The notes: generated from the sequence alone by a model not told the origin. Counted from the stretch's first letter, positions 1-6,390 are shown. The stretch is DNA of 8,704 nt from an uncultured Collinsella sp. (GCA_902494535.1 CABUTO010000050.1:1-8704); one strand, 5' to 3'. Made by a program: numbers and translations.

Positions 1-28
1 GTGGATCCCTTTTCTATTGATTTTTGGG

Positions 29-71
29 GCGGGCCGTCCGAATCGATTCGGACGCCCCGCGTTCTCTTTTT
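29..71 (+). terminator. Intrinsic terminator of an upstream gene
   Basis: An exact 18-base palindrome (GTCCGAATCGATTCGGAC, 36-53) is extended by G/C pairs on both sides (29-35 with 54-60, one C-C mismatch). It is followed by the T-rich tract TTCTCTTTTT, the classic layout of a Rho-independent terminator on the + strand. In the opposite direction the hairpin is followed by an A-rich rather than T-rich run, so it should act only on + strand transcripts. It therefore probably ends a gene lying left of the window and separates it from the efp operon. Bases 1-28 hold nothing that can be assigned. Confidence 0.8.
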
Positions 72-102
72 ATGCGCTCGCCGCAGGCGCCGTCTGCAAG
101 TG

Positions 103-108
103 TATAAT
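103..108 (+). promoter_or_regulatory. -10 box of the efp operon promoter
   Basis: A perfect TATAAT lies 57 bases before the efp start codon and just downstream of the terminator at 29-71, where an operon promoter is expected. No good TTGACA-like -35 box is found 16-18 bases upstream; that stretch is GC-rich (around 80-86). The call rests on the -10 match and its position. Transcription would start near 115, giving a leader of about 50 bases. Confidence 0.55.
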
Positions 109-152
109 TTCTGTCGTATGTAATTTGGACGCTTGTGCGTTCTGCCCATAAC

Positions 153-160
153 AAGAAAGG
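153..160 (+). promoter_or_regulatory. Ribosome binding site deciding the efp start
   Basis: AAGAAAGG ends five bases before the ATG at 166. The open frame extends upstream to a TTG at 133, but the residues before the ATG do not resemble EF-P. The ATG gives MPTISTADFKNG, the expected EF-P beginning, so 166 is the start. Confidence 0.7.
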
Positions 161-165
161 TCGCT

Positions 166-729
166 ATGCCTACCATTTCTACCGCCGACTTCAAGAACGG
201 CCTCGGTCTCCGTATCAAGGACAAGGTCTACACCATCGTCGAGTTCCAGCATGTCAAGCCGGGCAAGGGCGGCGCGTTTGTGCGCTACAAGACCCGCGAC
301 ATCAAGAGCGGCCGCGTCGTCGAGAACACCTGCAACGCCGGCACCAAGTTCGAGAGCGTCATGCTCACCACCCGTGAGTTCCAGTACCTCTACAACGATG
401 GCACCGACTACATCTTCATGGACAACGAGTCCTATGAGCAGGTTCCCGTTCCCGAGGACATGGTGGGCGAGAACTCCAAGTGGCTGCGCGAGAACGACAT
501 CTGCCAGCTGCTCTTCGCCGACGATGAGCTCATGGGCGTGACCCCGCCGATGTTCATCGAGACCACCATCGTCCAGACCGACCCGGGCTTTAAGGGCGAT
601 ACCGTCCAGGGTTCCACCAAGCCGGCCACGATCGACACCGGCGCTGTCATCCAGGTCCCCATGTACCTCAACGAGGGCGAGGTCATCAAGGTTGACACCC
701 GCGACGGCAAGTTCGTCTCCCGCGTCTAG
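166..729 (+). CDS. efp: Translation elongation factor P
   Basis: EF-P binds between the P and E sites of stalled ribosomes and promotes peptide bond formation at consecutive prolines. The 187-aa length is the normal family size. Seen in the protein: an N-terminal KOW-like domain (about 1-62) with the loop HVKPGKGGAFVR, whose tip lysine is K34, the position that carries the modification in E. coli; a central OB domain (about 65-128) including the YNDGTDYIFMDNESYEQ segment; and a C-terminal OB domain (about 130-187) with the conserved GDTVQGSTKPATIDTGAVIQVP stretch broken across residues near 145-166. It is the first gene of the operon, behind its own promoter, and is followed 24 bases later by an Asp23-family gene. 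The loop reads PGKGG, not the PGKGP loop described for unmodified actinobacterial EF-P. No EF-P modification gene (epmA, epmB, earP or ymfI type) is present here. Identification is very secure. Confidence 0.97.
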   Translation: MPTISTADFKNGLGLRIKDKVYTIVEFQHVKPGKGGAFVRYKTRDIKSGRVVENTCNAGTKFESVMLTTREFQYLYNDGTDYIFMDNESYEQVPVPEDMVGENSKWLRENDICQLLFADDELMGVTPPMFIETTIVQTDPGFKGDTVQGSTKPATIDTGAVIQVPMYLNEGEVIKVDTRDGKFVSRV

Positions 730-753
730 CAACCAACTCTTCTAGGAGGACTC

Positions 754-1116
754 ATGCCCCAAGAAATCAAGATTGACGGCATCGGCATTTCGCCCGATGT
801 TCTGACCGCCATCGTCTCGCGCGCCGTGTCCGATGTCGAGGGCATCGCCTCCGTTGGCGTCAAGGACCTTGCCACTAATCTTGTCTCCATGATGCTCTCG
901 TCCAAGGCCCCGGCTTCCGAGCCGGCTGTCGAGGCCGAGGTCGTTGGCGACAAGCTCGCACTCACCGTGCGTGTCGTGGTGTTCTTTGGCTATCCGTTCA
1001 AGAAACTCGCCGAGGCCGTTCGCGCTGCCGTGGTCGCTGCCATCGATGCCCAGGTTGGCGTTGAGGTTGAGCGTGTTGACGTTTGCATCGACGGCCTCGT
1101 TTTCCCCAAGGAGTAA
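754..1116 (+). CDS. Asp23/Gls24 family envelope stress response protein
   Basis: A 120-aa protein of the Asp23/Gls24 (DUF322) family. The pattern is typical: an N-terminal segment with I-x-I-SPDVLTAIVSRAVSDVEGIASVGV (residues about 8-36, shown with one gap), then a variable loop (about 48-60), then a beta-rich part (DKLALTVRVVVFFGYP), a helix (FKKLAEAVRAAVVAAID) and the ending VDVCIDGLVFPKE. Family members are small cytosolic or membrane-associated proteins linked to cell-envelope homeostasis; their molecular activity is poorly known. The Bacillus relative YqhY also sits directly upstream of nusB, which supports orthology by position. A strong AGGAGGA (744-750) precedes the ATG by three bases. 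The gene ends three bases before nusB, so the two are surely cotranscribed. No membrane segment is visible. Family assignment is firm; function in this organism is inferred. Confidence 0.88.
   Translation: MPQEIKIDGIGISPDVLTAIVSRAVSDVEGIASVGVKDLATNLVSMMLSSKAPASEPAVEAEVVGDKLALTVRVVVFFGYPFKKLAEAVRAAVVAAIDAQVGVEVERVDVCIDGLVFPKE
1108..1113 (+). promoter_or_regulatory. Ribosome binding site for the TTG-started nusB
   Basis: AAGGAG lies inside the last codons of the Asp23-family gene and ends six bases before the TTG at 1120. The site supports a TTG start. The next in-frame ATG would remove the conserved first NusB helix (ARSQALQLLFQAE). Confidence 0.6.
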
Positions 1117-1119
1117 CCT

Positions 1120-1707
1120 TTGAGCCTTAAGGTTTATCGCGGGCGTACGCTTGCCCGCAGTCAGGCGCTGCAGCTGCTGTTCCAGGCCGAGGCCACGGAC
1201 AGCCCGCTCGAGCGCGTCCTCGAGGGTGATTTCCTGATCTCGAAGGGTCCCCTCGACCCCTATGCGCTGGAGCTGTGCCGCGGTGCCTACGAGCATATCG
1301 ACCGCATCGACTGCGCTCTGCGCTCCGTTGCCAAGAACTGGGATCTTATGCGCATGCCCGGTGCCGACCGCAATCTGCTGCGTATCGCCGTTTACGAGAT
1401 GCGTTTCCTCACCGACGAGGAGGTCTCGGACGCCATCGTGATCAACGAGGCCGTCGAGCTTGCCAAGGCCTATGGCACCGACCAGTCCGCGTCGTTCGTC
1501 AACGGCGTGCTGGGCAAGATCGCTCGCAGCGAGGAGCTGCCGGGCGAGGACCTATACCAGGAGCTGCTGGCCGAGGATCGCGCTCGCGAGGAGGCACAGG
1601 CTGGCGAGGCTGCCGCTAAGGTTGCGGTTGCCCAGGCTGAGGCTGGTGTGTTGGCCGAGGATGCGGACGCTGCTGAGGCCGTCGAGGCCGACTCCGTCGA
1701 GGAGTAG
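1120..1707 (+). CDS. nusB: Transcription antitermination factor NusB, with acidic C-terminal extension
   Basis: NusB forms a heterodimer with ribosomal protein S10 (NusE), binds boxA RNA and supports processive transcription of rRNA operons. The all-helical NusB domain fills about residues 1-137: RTLARSQALQLLFQAE at the N-terminus, then NWDLMRMPGADRNLLRIAVYEM, INEAVELAKAYG and SFVNGVLGKIA, all diagnostic. The start is TTG with a good Shine-Dalgarno sequence. The protein is 195 aa, about 50-60 longer than usual. The extra tail (about 138-195) is almost wholly Ala, Glu, Asp and Val, low in complexity and probably disordered or helical. The stop is two bases before the xseB ATG, so translation is probably coupled. 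The core identification is secure; the role of the tail is unknown. Confidence 0.95.
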   Translation: MSLKVYRGRTLARSQALQLLFQAEATDSPLERVLEGDFLISKGPLDPYALELCRGAYEHIDRIDCALRSVAKNWDLMRMPGADRNLLRIAVYEMRFLTDEEVSDAIVINEAVELAKAYGTDQSASFVNGVLGKIARSEELPGEDLYQELLAEDRAREEAQAGEAAAKVAVAQAEAGVLAEDADAAEAVEADSVEE

Positions 1708-1709
1708 CC

Positions 1710-1949
1710 ATGCCAGAGGGTTCTGTCCGTAACTTTGATGAGATTTCGGACCGTCTGGATCAGATCATCGCTACCGTTCGCTCCAAGGATACCTCCTTGG
1801 AGCGTTCGCTCGATTTGTTTGACGAAGCGATTGAGCTGGGCTCCCGCGCGGTCGATATGGTCGACAAGTTTGAGTTGACGCCGCGTGAGGCCGACAAGCT
1901 CGAGCAGGAATACGATGAGGATGCGGCAAACGAATCCCAGGATAGCTAG
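1710..1949 (+). CDS. xseB: Exodeoxyribonuclease VII small subunit
   Basis: A 79-aa acidic helical protein. The family pattern is visible: NFDEISDRLDQIIATVRSKDTSLERSLDLFDEAIELGSRAVDMVD (residues about 8-52, broken here by the length limit of a helix pair), with the conserved short turn D-T-S-LE-R-S between two helices. XseB copies bind the large subunit XseA to form exonuclease VII, which degrades single-stranded DNA in both directions. The C-terminal tail is acidic (EQEYDEDAANESQDS). GAGGAG at 1699-1704 lies five bases before the ATG, inside the end of nusB. In many bacteria xseA lies immediately upstream; here nusB does and xseA is absent from the window. The call is from pattern and context, since the protein is short and divergent. 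Confidence 0.78.
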   Translation: MPEGSVRNFDEISDRLDQIIATVRSKDTSLERSLDLFDEAIELGSRAVDMVDKFELTPREADKLEQEYDEDAANESQDS

Positions 1950-1984
1950 GCCGCATCTCCGGATACGAATGGTTGATGGCATTC

Positions 1985-2788
1985 ATGAAACGCGTGCGTC
2001 TTGATGACGAACTGATTTCACAGGGCATCTGCGCCGATCGCGCGGATGCCCTTCGCACTCTTATGGCCGGCTTGGTCTCGAGTGGCGGTGAGCGCTTGAC
2101 TTCGCCGGGCCTTAAGGTGATCCCGGGGCTGCCGCTGCATGTGAAGGGGCGCATTCCCTATGTTGGCCGCGGCGGTCTTAAGCTCGAAGGCGCGCTTGAT
2201 GCGTTTGGCATCAATCCGACGGGCCTTGCCTGTCTGGATGTGGGCTGCTCTACCGGCGGCTTTACCGATTGTCTGCTCAAGCGCGGAGCTGCGACCGTTG
2301 TCTCGGTGGACGTGGGTCGCGCCCAGTTCGATTGGTCGTTGCGCCAGGACGATCGCGTGACGCTGCATGAGCGCACAAACGTGACGCAGCTGCCTGAGCT
2401 TGGCTATGCCGGCACTATCGACCTGGCTGTGTGTGATGTCTCGTTTACCAGCATCGCGAACATTATCGATGCGGTACTGGCGTGCCTGGCGCCTACGGGT
2501 GCATTCTGCACGCTCGTAAAGCCGCAGTTTGAGGCTCCGGCGGCGCTGGTGGGCGAGGGCGGCATTGTGACCGATCCCGCCGTGCGCCGCGATACACTCG
2601 TGGCGGCGGTTGAACTCTTTGCTGCCAAGGGCCTGTTCCCGGTCGATGTGTGCGTGTCGCCCATTCATGGTGCCAAGGGCAACGTTGAGTTTTTCCTGTA
2701 CGGCACGAGATTTGACCCCGGCGATCGCTCGCAAGACGAGCTGCAATCCCAGGTATCGGTTATGAGCGAGAAAGCTGCAACGCTATGA
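1985..2788 (+). CDS. tlyA: TlyA family rRNA 2'-O-methyltransferase (S4 domain)
   Basis: TlyA methylates ribose 2'-OH groups of rRNA (C1920 of 23S, and C1409 of 16S in type II enzymes) using S-adenosylmethionine; its loss gives capreomycin resistance in mycobacteria. The old name hemolysin reflects a weak secondary observation. Seen here: an N-terminal S4 RNA-binding domain (about 1-60, KRVRLDDELISQGICADRADA), then a FtsJ-like methyltransferase with SAM motif LDVGCSTGGFTD (84-95). The catalytic tetrad is K66, D151 (CDVSF), K179 (LVKPQFE) and E235 (NVEFFLY). Each falls three residues before the M. tuberculosis counterpart as I recall it (K69/D154/K182/E238), which favours the ATG at 1985 and a 267-aa protein. 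TTG 1973 or ATG 1976 would add three or four residues; none has a strong ribosome binding site. The last codons overlap nadK by four bases. Confidence 0.92.
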   Translation: MKRVRLDDELISQGICADRADALRTLMAGLVSSGGERLTSPGLKVIPGLPLHVKGRIPYVGRGGLKLEGALDAFGINPTGLACLDVGCSTGGFTDCLLKRGAATVVSVDVGRAQFDWSLRQDDRVTLHERTNVTQLPELGYAGTIDLAVCDVSFTSIANIIDAVLACLAPTGAFCTLVKPQFEAPAALVGEGGIVTDPAVRRDTLVAAVELFAAKGLFPVDVCVSPIHGAKGNVEFFLYGTRFDPGDRSQDELQSQVSVMSEKAATL

Positions 2789-3645
2789 AGGTCTTTCTGG
2801 TTCCCAATTACTACAAGCAAGAGGCGGTCGAGAGCGGCCTGATGCTCGAGCTTTGGCTGACTCGCCAGGGCTATGAGGTCGCATGGGCTGCCGACCAGCG
2901 ATCCAAGATTCAGAGCACGCCTGATATTGACGGCTCCGATCTGGTCATTACGCTCGGCGGCGACGGTACGTTGCTGCGCGCTGCCCGCATCCTCAACCAT
3001 CGTGAGATTCCTATCCTCGGTCTTTCCTATGGTCACCTGGGCTTTCTAACTGCTGCGAGCCCCGAGGAGCGCGACATCCTGCAGGTCGTGAGCGACGCCC
3101 TGTCCGGTGAGCTGCACGTGAGCCGTCGCGCCACCATCGCCGCGGATATCGTGTCCGTGCGCGAAGACGGTACGAAGGATGTCGTGCGCACCTTCGCCCT
3201 CAACGACATGGCGCTTACCCGCGGTCCGCTGTCCGATATGGTCGAGTTCGACATCACCGTTTCGGGCCACCATATCGATCGCTTGCGCGGCGATGGTGTG
3301 GTCGTGTCCACGGCAACCGGCTCCACGGGCTATGCCCTCAGTGCCGGCGGTCCTATCGTGAGTCCGGATTACACGGGCATGGTCTGCGTACCCATTGCGC
3401 CGCACACCATTCAGGCTCGTGCCTTTTTGACCTCGCCGAGTGATGTCGTCGAAATCTTTATGTCCGATGATCGCCCGAGCGTTCCGGCGATCGCTATCGA
3501 TGGACAGTTTATTACCTGCGATGGCACCGTTGAGAGCGTGGCGGTGCGCCGCGGGCCCGGAGATGTGTTGCTGCTGGATTACGGCCCCGAGAGCTTCTAT
3601 AACTCGGTGAGCCGCGTATTCTACGGAGTCCGTCATGATCGATGA
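2785..3645 (+). CDS. nadK: NAD kinase
   Basis: Phosphorylates NAD+ to NADP+ in the cytosol, with ATP or polyphosphate as donor. The 286-aa sequence has all family landmarks: GGDGT at 58-62 (D60 the expected catalytic aspartate), YGHLGFLT near 80-90, the N-D pair N140-D141 in ALNDMALTRG, and VVSTATGSTGYALSAGGP from 173, followed by PIAPHTIQARAF. Length is within the usual 260-310 aa. The ATG overlaps the tlyA stop in ATGA, and the end overlaps recN by 11 bases, so the three genes are translationally linked. The tlyA-nadK-recN order is the one found in mycobacteria and other actinobacteria. No doubt about the family. Confidence 0.96.
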   Translation: MKVFLVPNYYKQEAVESGLMLELWLTRQGYEVAWAADQRSKIQSTPDIDGSDLVITLGGDGTLLRAARILNHREIPILGLSYGHLGFLTAASPEERDILQVVSDALSGELHVSRRATIAADIVSVREDGTKDVVRTFALNDMALTRGPLSDMVEFDITVSGHHIDRLRGDGVVVSTATGSTGYALSAGGPIVSPDYTGMVCVPIAPHTIQARAFLTSPSDVVEIFMSDDRPSVPAIAIDGQFITCDGTVESVAVRRGPGDVLLLDYGPESFYNSVSRVFYGVRHDR

Positions 3646-5263
3646 GCTGCAGGTTTATAACATTGCACTCATTCGCGAGGCGACGCTGGTGCCGAGTGCC
3701 GGCCTGACTGTCCTGACTGGCGAGACTGGCGCCGGCAAGACCGCGCTGCTCTCGGCCCTCAAGCTAATTTTGGGCGAGCGTGCGGATTCGTCGACGGTGC
3801 GCGAGGGCGAGGCACTGGCGAGCGTTGAGGCGCGACTCTTCGACGGGCCGCACGACACGGAGGGGTTCACCGTACAGCGCAGCCTTTCTGCCGAGGGCCG
3901 CAGCCGCGTGAAGATTGACGGTCGCATTGCCAGTGTGCGCGAGCTTTCGGAGCGCGTCGGCGTGATGATGGATCTGTGCGGCCAGCACGAGCACCAGCGC
4001 TTGCTCGATCCGGCGCATCACGTTGCGATGGTCGATGCCTGGGCGGGACGCTCTGCGCTCGAGGCGCTCGAGCACTACCGTGCTTGCTTTAAAGCCTCGC
4101 GCGCGGCTGCCAAGGAGGTCCGTCGCGTCGAGGAGGCCTCACGTGCGCGGGGGAGTCGCGTCGAGGAAGCGCGCTTTGCGCTCGAGCGCATCGGCGAGGT
4201 CGACCCCAAACCGGGCGAGTATGAGGAACTCGAGGAACTGCTGCCGCGCTCCGAACATGCCGAGGTACTGGTTGCCACAGCTAACGATGCCCATGCATCG
4301 CTTGCCTCCGAAGGGGGAGCGCTCGACGCCGTGAACAGCGCCGTGGCAGAACTTTCCCGAATGGCTACCGTCGATCGCAAACTGGGCGACATTGCCGATG
4401 CGCTTTCGGATGCCTGTATCTCACTTGAGGATTGCGCGAACGAGCTTCGTGCCTATCGCGATGGCGTCGCCTTCGACCCGCGCGAGCTCGCTCGCATGCG
4501 TGAGCGGTATTCCGACCTCAAGGGCCTGTTACGTCAGTGGGGCCCCACCATGGACGATGTTTTTGCCATGCGCGATCGCTCGCAAGAGCTGCTGTCCCTG
4601 GTCGATGATGGCGATGAACAGATCAAAAAGGCGCGTGAGGCACTCGGGAGCGCTGAGCGCGAGTTGTTTGCCGCTGCCAAGGCACTTAAGCGCGCCCGCA
4701 ATACGGCGGCCCCGCGCTTCTGTCACGAGGTTGGCCGCCAGATGGCTCGCCTGGAGATGGGCGGCGCCGAGCTCGTCTGGGAGTCGCGCGATCTTCCCCG
4801 TGCTGAGTGGACGCCCGTTGGTCCTTCGAGCTACGAGCTGCTATACCGCAGCGGTGCCGGTTTGACTCCACGTCCCCTGCGCCGCATTGCGTCGGGCGGC
4901 GAGCTCAGCCGCGTCATGTTGGCAAGTAAGGTTGTCCTCGGTAACGCGGACGGTGTCGATACGCTGGTGTTTGACGAGGTCGATGCTGGCGTCGGTGGCT
5001 CCACGGCGCGTGCGCTCGCGGGCGTGCTGGCAGATCTCGCCGCTACGCATCAGGTGATTGTCGTAACCCACTTGGCGCAGGTCGCCGTCATGGCTGACAA
5101 GCATTATGTCGTCAGCAAGGAACCGGGCGATGTTCCCCAGACGCATTTGGACGAGGTAACCGGTGAAGCGCGTACCGCCGAGATCGCCCGCATGTTGAGC
5201 GGCGATCAGTCCGAGGCAAGCTTGGCCCACGCGAAGCAGATGCTCGAAGAAACTCGAGGTTAG
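3635..5263 (+). CDS. recN: DNA repair protein RecN
   Basis: RecN is an SMC-like ATPase that acts early in double-strand break repair by bridging or organising DNA before recombination. The 542-aa protein shows the Walker A motif GETGAGKT (29-36), the QHEHQRLLD segment typical of RecN after the first ATPase half, a long charged helical and coiled-coil middle (about 145-360), the ABC signature ASGGELSR (419-426) and Walker B LVFDEVDAG (444-452), then the H-loop region VTHLAQVAVMAD. Length is normal (about 550). CGGAG at 3624-3628 precedes the ATG by six bases, within the nadK gene. It is the last gene of the operon and is followed by a perfect hairpin. No SOS box was recognisable near it, as expected for an internal operon gene. 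Intact and secure. Confidence 0.96.
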   Translation: MIDELQVYNIALIREATLVPSAGLTVLTGETGAGKTALLSALKLILGERADSSTVREGEALASVEARLFDGPHDTEGFTVQRSLSAEGRSRVKIDGRIASVRELSERVGVMMDLCGQHEHQRLLDPAHHVAMVDAWAGRSALEALEHYRACFKASRAAAKEVRRVEEASRARGSRVEEARFALERIGEVDPKPGEYEELEELLPRSEHAEVLVATANDAHASLASEGGALDAVNSAVAELSRMATVDRKLGDIADALSDACISLEDCANELRAYRDGVAFDPRELARMRERYSDLKGLLRQWGPTMDDVFAMRDRSQELLSLVDDGDEQIKKAREALGSAERELFAAAKALKRARNTAAPRFCHEVGRQMARLEMGGAELVWESRDLPRAEWTPVGPSSYELLYRSGAGLTPRPLRRIASGGELSRVMLASKVVLGNADGVDTLVFDEVDAGVGGSTARALAGVLADLAATHQVIVVTHLAQVAVMADKHYVVSKEPGDVPQTHLDEVTGEARTAEIARMLSGDQSEASLAHAKQMLEETRG

Positions 5264-5281
5264 GTCGTATCAGCGGTGTTG

Positions 5282-5324
5282 GTGGGACAAAATGGACTGA
5301 AATTTTTGTCCCACTACGCGTTTT
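5282..5324 (+). terminator. Hairpin between convergent recN and regulator genes, probable terminator
   Basis: An exact 11-base inverted repeat (GTGGGACAAAA, 5282-5292, with TTTTGTCCCAC, 5304-5314) encloses an 11-base loop. It is followed after a short GC stretch by TTTT (5321-5324), which is weak for a terminator. The run of T inside the right arm may itself serve as the U-tract of a shorter hairpin. It lies 19 bases after recN and 9 bases beyond the stop of the opposing regulator gene, the usual place for a terminator serving convergent genes. It could also be a copy of a dispersed repeat. Confidence 0.6.
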
Positions 5325-6180
5325 ACTCAACGACCTTATCCGGCTGGATGAGCTCCTCGTAGTAGCTGATATGCTCGCGAGCGTCTTCAATCTCGGGCAG
5401 CAGGAAGTTGTAGATGACTTCGATGATCATCGTGGCGCTGATCTTAGAGAACGCAAAGTCGCCCGTTGTCAGCAGCGCTTCGTGGTTGACGGTGTTAAAA
5501 GTGTAGTCTGCCAGGCGCGCGAGCGGGGATTTACTGTCGCTGCTGATGACGACTACGGTTGCGCCGCAGTTGTGAGCCGCTTTTGCCATGCGATTCAGTC
5601 GGCGCGATTTGCCAGAGTTTGAGATTAGCACGATGACGTCACCCGGGCGTAACGTGAGCGCAAAGCCGATTGATGTCTCGCTAATGGTGCTCGCCATGCA
5701 GCGCAGGCCCAGCTGCGAAAACTTAAACGTCGCATCGAGCGCGACCGCGTTCGTATTGCCCACGGCGGCGAACTCAATAACGCCGGCATTCTTAAGCGCG
5801 TGTACAACTGCGGCCAACGTGTCGTGATCTATGCCGTCGATGGTCGCATTAAGCTCACTCACCTTGGCGGCGAGGATATTTTTTAGGCTCTGCTCCATAT
5901 TGTCGAGCGAGACCTCGTCAGTCAGGCCCTCGTTACGCTGGCTTTCCAAATCCCTCGCCAACGAAAACTGAAAGCTGCGGAAGCTACCAAAGCCAAGCTT
6001 GCGGCAGAAGCGCGAAACGGTCGCCTCGGACGTGGCGGCGGCGCGCGAGAGCTGAGCGGCCGTGAGGCGTGGCGCCTCGGACTGGTGCTCCAATATATAG
6101 TCGACAATGCGCTGCTCGGACTCGCTGCATCCCTGATGGGTGCTAATGAGGGAAAGTGCGCTCTTGCTACTATCGGTCAT
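5323..6180 (-). CDS. MurR/RpiR family transcriptional regulator
   Basis: A 285-aa regulator. An N-terminal HTH_6 domain (about 1-77) includes the helix-turn-helix TAAQLSRAAATSEATVSRFC (40-59) followed by RKLGFGSFRSFQFSLARDL. A C-terminal SIS domain (about 125-260) begins FAAVGNTNAVALDA and contains LISNSGKSRRLNRMAKAA, the phosphosugar-binding loop region. Family members sense sugar phosphates and repress or activate sugar-use genes. Start: the frame is open to an ATG at 6228, but the ATG at 6180 has AGGAG six bases upstream and gives the normal family length. The gene diverges from a fructose-family PTS permease across 272 bases rich in TGAAA/TTTCA motifs, so local control of that permease and of itself is the best inference. 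The effector is likely fructose-1-phosphate or a related sugar phosphate, not shown by sequence. Confidence 0.92.
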   Translation of the reverse strand: MTDSSKSALSLISTHQGCSESEQRIVDYILEHQSEAPRLTAAQLSRAAATSEATVSRFCRKLGFGSFRSFQFSLARDLESQRNEGLTDEVSLDNMEQSLKNILAAKVSELNATIDGIDHDTLAAVVHALKNAGVIEFAAVGNTNAVALDATFKFSQLGLRCMASTISETSIGFALTLRPGDVIVLISNSGKSRRLNRMAKAAHNCGATVVVISSDSKSPLARLADYTFNTVNHEALLTTGDFAFSKISATMIIEVIYNFLLPEIEDAREHISYYEELIQPDKVVE

Positions 6181-6186
6181 GGATGG

Positions 6187-6191
6187 CTCCT
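6187..6191 (-). promoter_or_regulatory. Ribosome binding site deciding the regulator start
   Basis: On the - strand AGGAG lies six bases before the ATG at 6180. The upstream alternative ATG at 6228 falls only a few bases from the likely -10 box at 6229-6234 and has no comparable site, so the shorter protein is preferred. Confidence 0.75.
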
Positions 6192-6228
6192 GGTTGGCAT
6201 GAAAATCTAGCTTGATTTGCAATGCCAT

Positions 6229-6234
6229 AGTATA
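6229..6234 (-). promoter_or_regulatory. -10 box for the MurR/RpiR-family gene
   Basis: TATACT on the - strand (AGTATA as given) lies 48 bases before the regulator start. With a 17-base spacer the -35 would be TATCTT (6252-6257), a poor match, so activity may be weak or need help. A TTTCA pentamer (6242-6246) lies inside the spacer, which would allow autoregulation. Confidence 0.45.
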
Positions 6235-6310
6235 CGGGCATTTTCAATTACAAGATACACCTTGCCGTTTCAAGTGTTGATGGTAAACTTTCACTTATCG
6301 TTTACGGTTA

Positions 6311-6325
6311 TGAAAGAACCTTTCA
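6311..6325. promoter_or_regulatory. Candidate operator for the MurR/RpiR-family regulator
   Basis: TGAAAG-AAC-CTTTCA is a perfect 6-3-6 inverted repeat midway between the two divergent genes. The pentamer TGAAA or its complement TTTCA occurs seven times in about 180 bases here (6200, 6242, 6268, 6289, 6311, 6321, 6375), far above the roughly 0.35 expected by chance for both orientations. Dyads of this general form fit a dimeric HTH regulator. Assignment to this protein is by proximity only. Confidence 0.5.
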
Positions 6326-6367
6326 CCGGAGATTTGCACCTTAGCTCTTCTCACGCGGACGGTAGGT

Positions 6368-6376
6368 TGGTATCTT
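6368..6376 (+). promoter_or_regulatory. Possible extended -10 promoter of the PTS gene
   Basis: TGGTATCTT fits the TGnTATnnT extended -10 form (four of six hexamer positions). It lies 76 bases before the PTS start codon and overlaps a CTTTCA half-site (6374-6379), so a bound regulator would block it. No clear -35 box is present. Transcription would begin near 6383, leaving a leader of about 70 bases holding two hairpins. This is the best + strand candidate I see, but it is weak. Confidence 0.3.
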
Positions 6377-6390
6377 TCAGTTGTGGAAAA

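Noticed and set aside
133..165. Upstream TTG start for efp
   Set aside because: The 11 extra residues do not resemble EF-P, and the ATG at 166 has a well-placed ribosome binding site and gives the family length.
70..732. A 220-codon - strand open frame opposite efp
   Set aside because: It is an antisense shadow of a certain efp gene, with no recognisable domain, and it crosses the efp promoter.
742..1296. A 184-codon - strand open frame across the Asp23-family gene and nusB
   Set aside because: It lies opposite two well-supported genes, has low-complexity composition and no family resemblance.
2018..2746. A 242-codon - strand open frame opposite tlyA
   Set aside because: The sense strand holds all four catalytic residues of TlyA; the antisense product is Arg/Ala/His-rich with no domain.
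6181..6228. Longer regulator starting at the ATG at 6228
   Set aside because: The added 16 residues are outside the family pattern, and the ATG at 6180 has AGGAG at ideal spacing.
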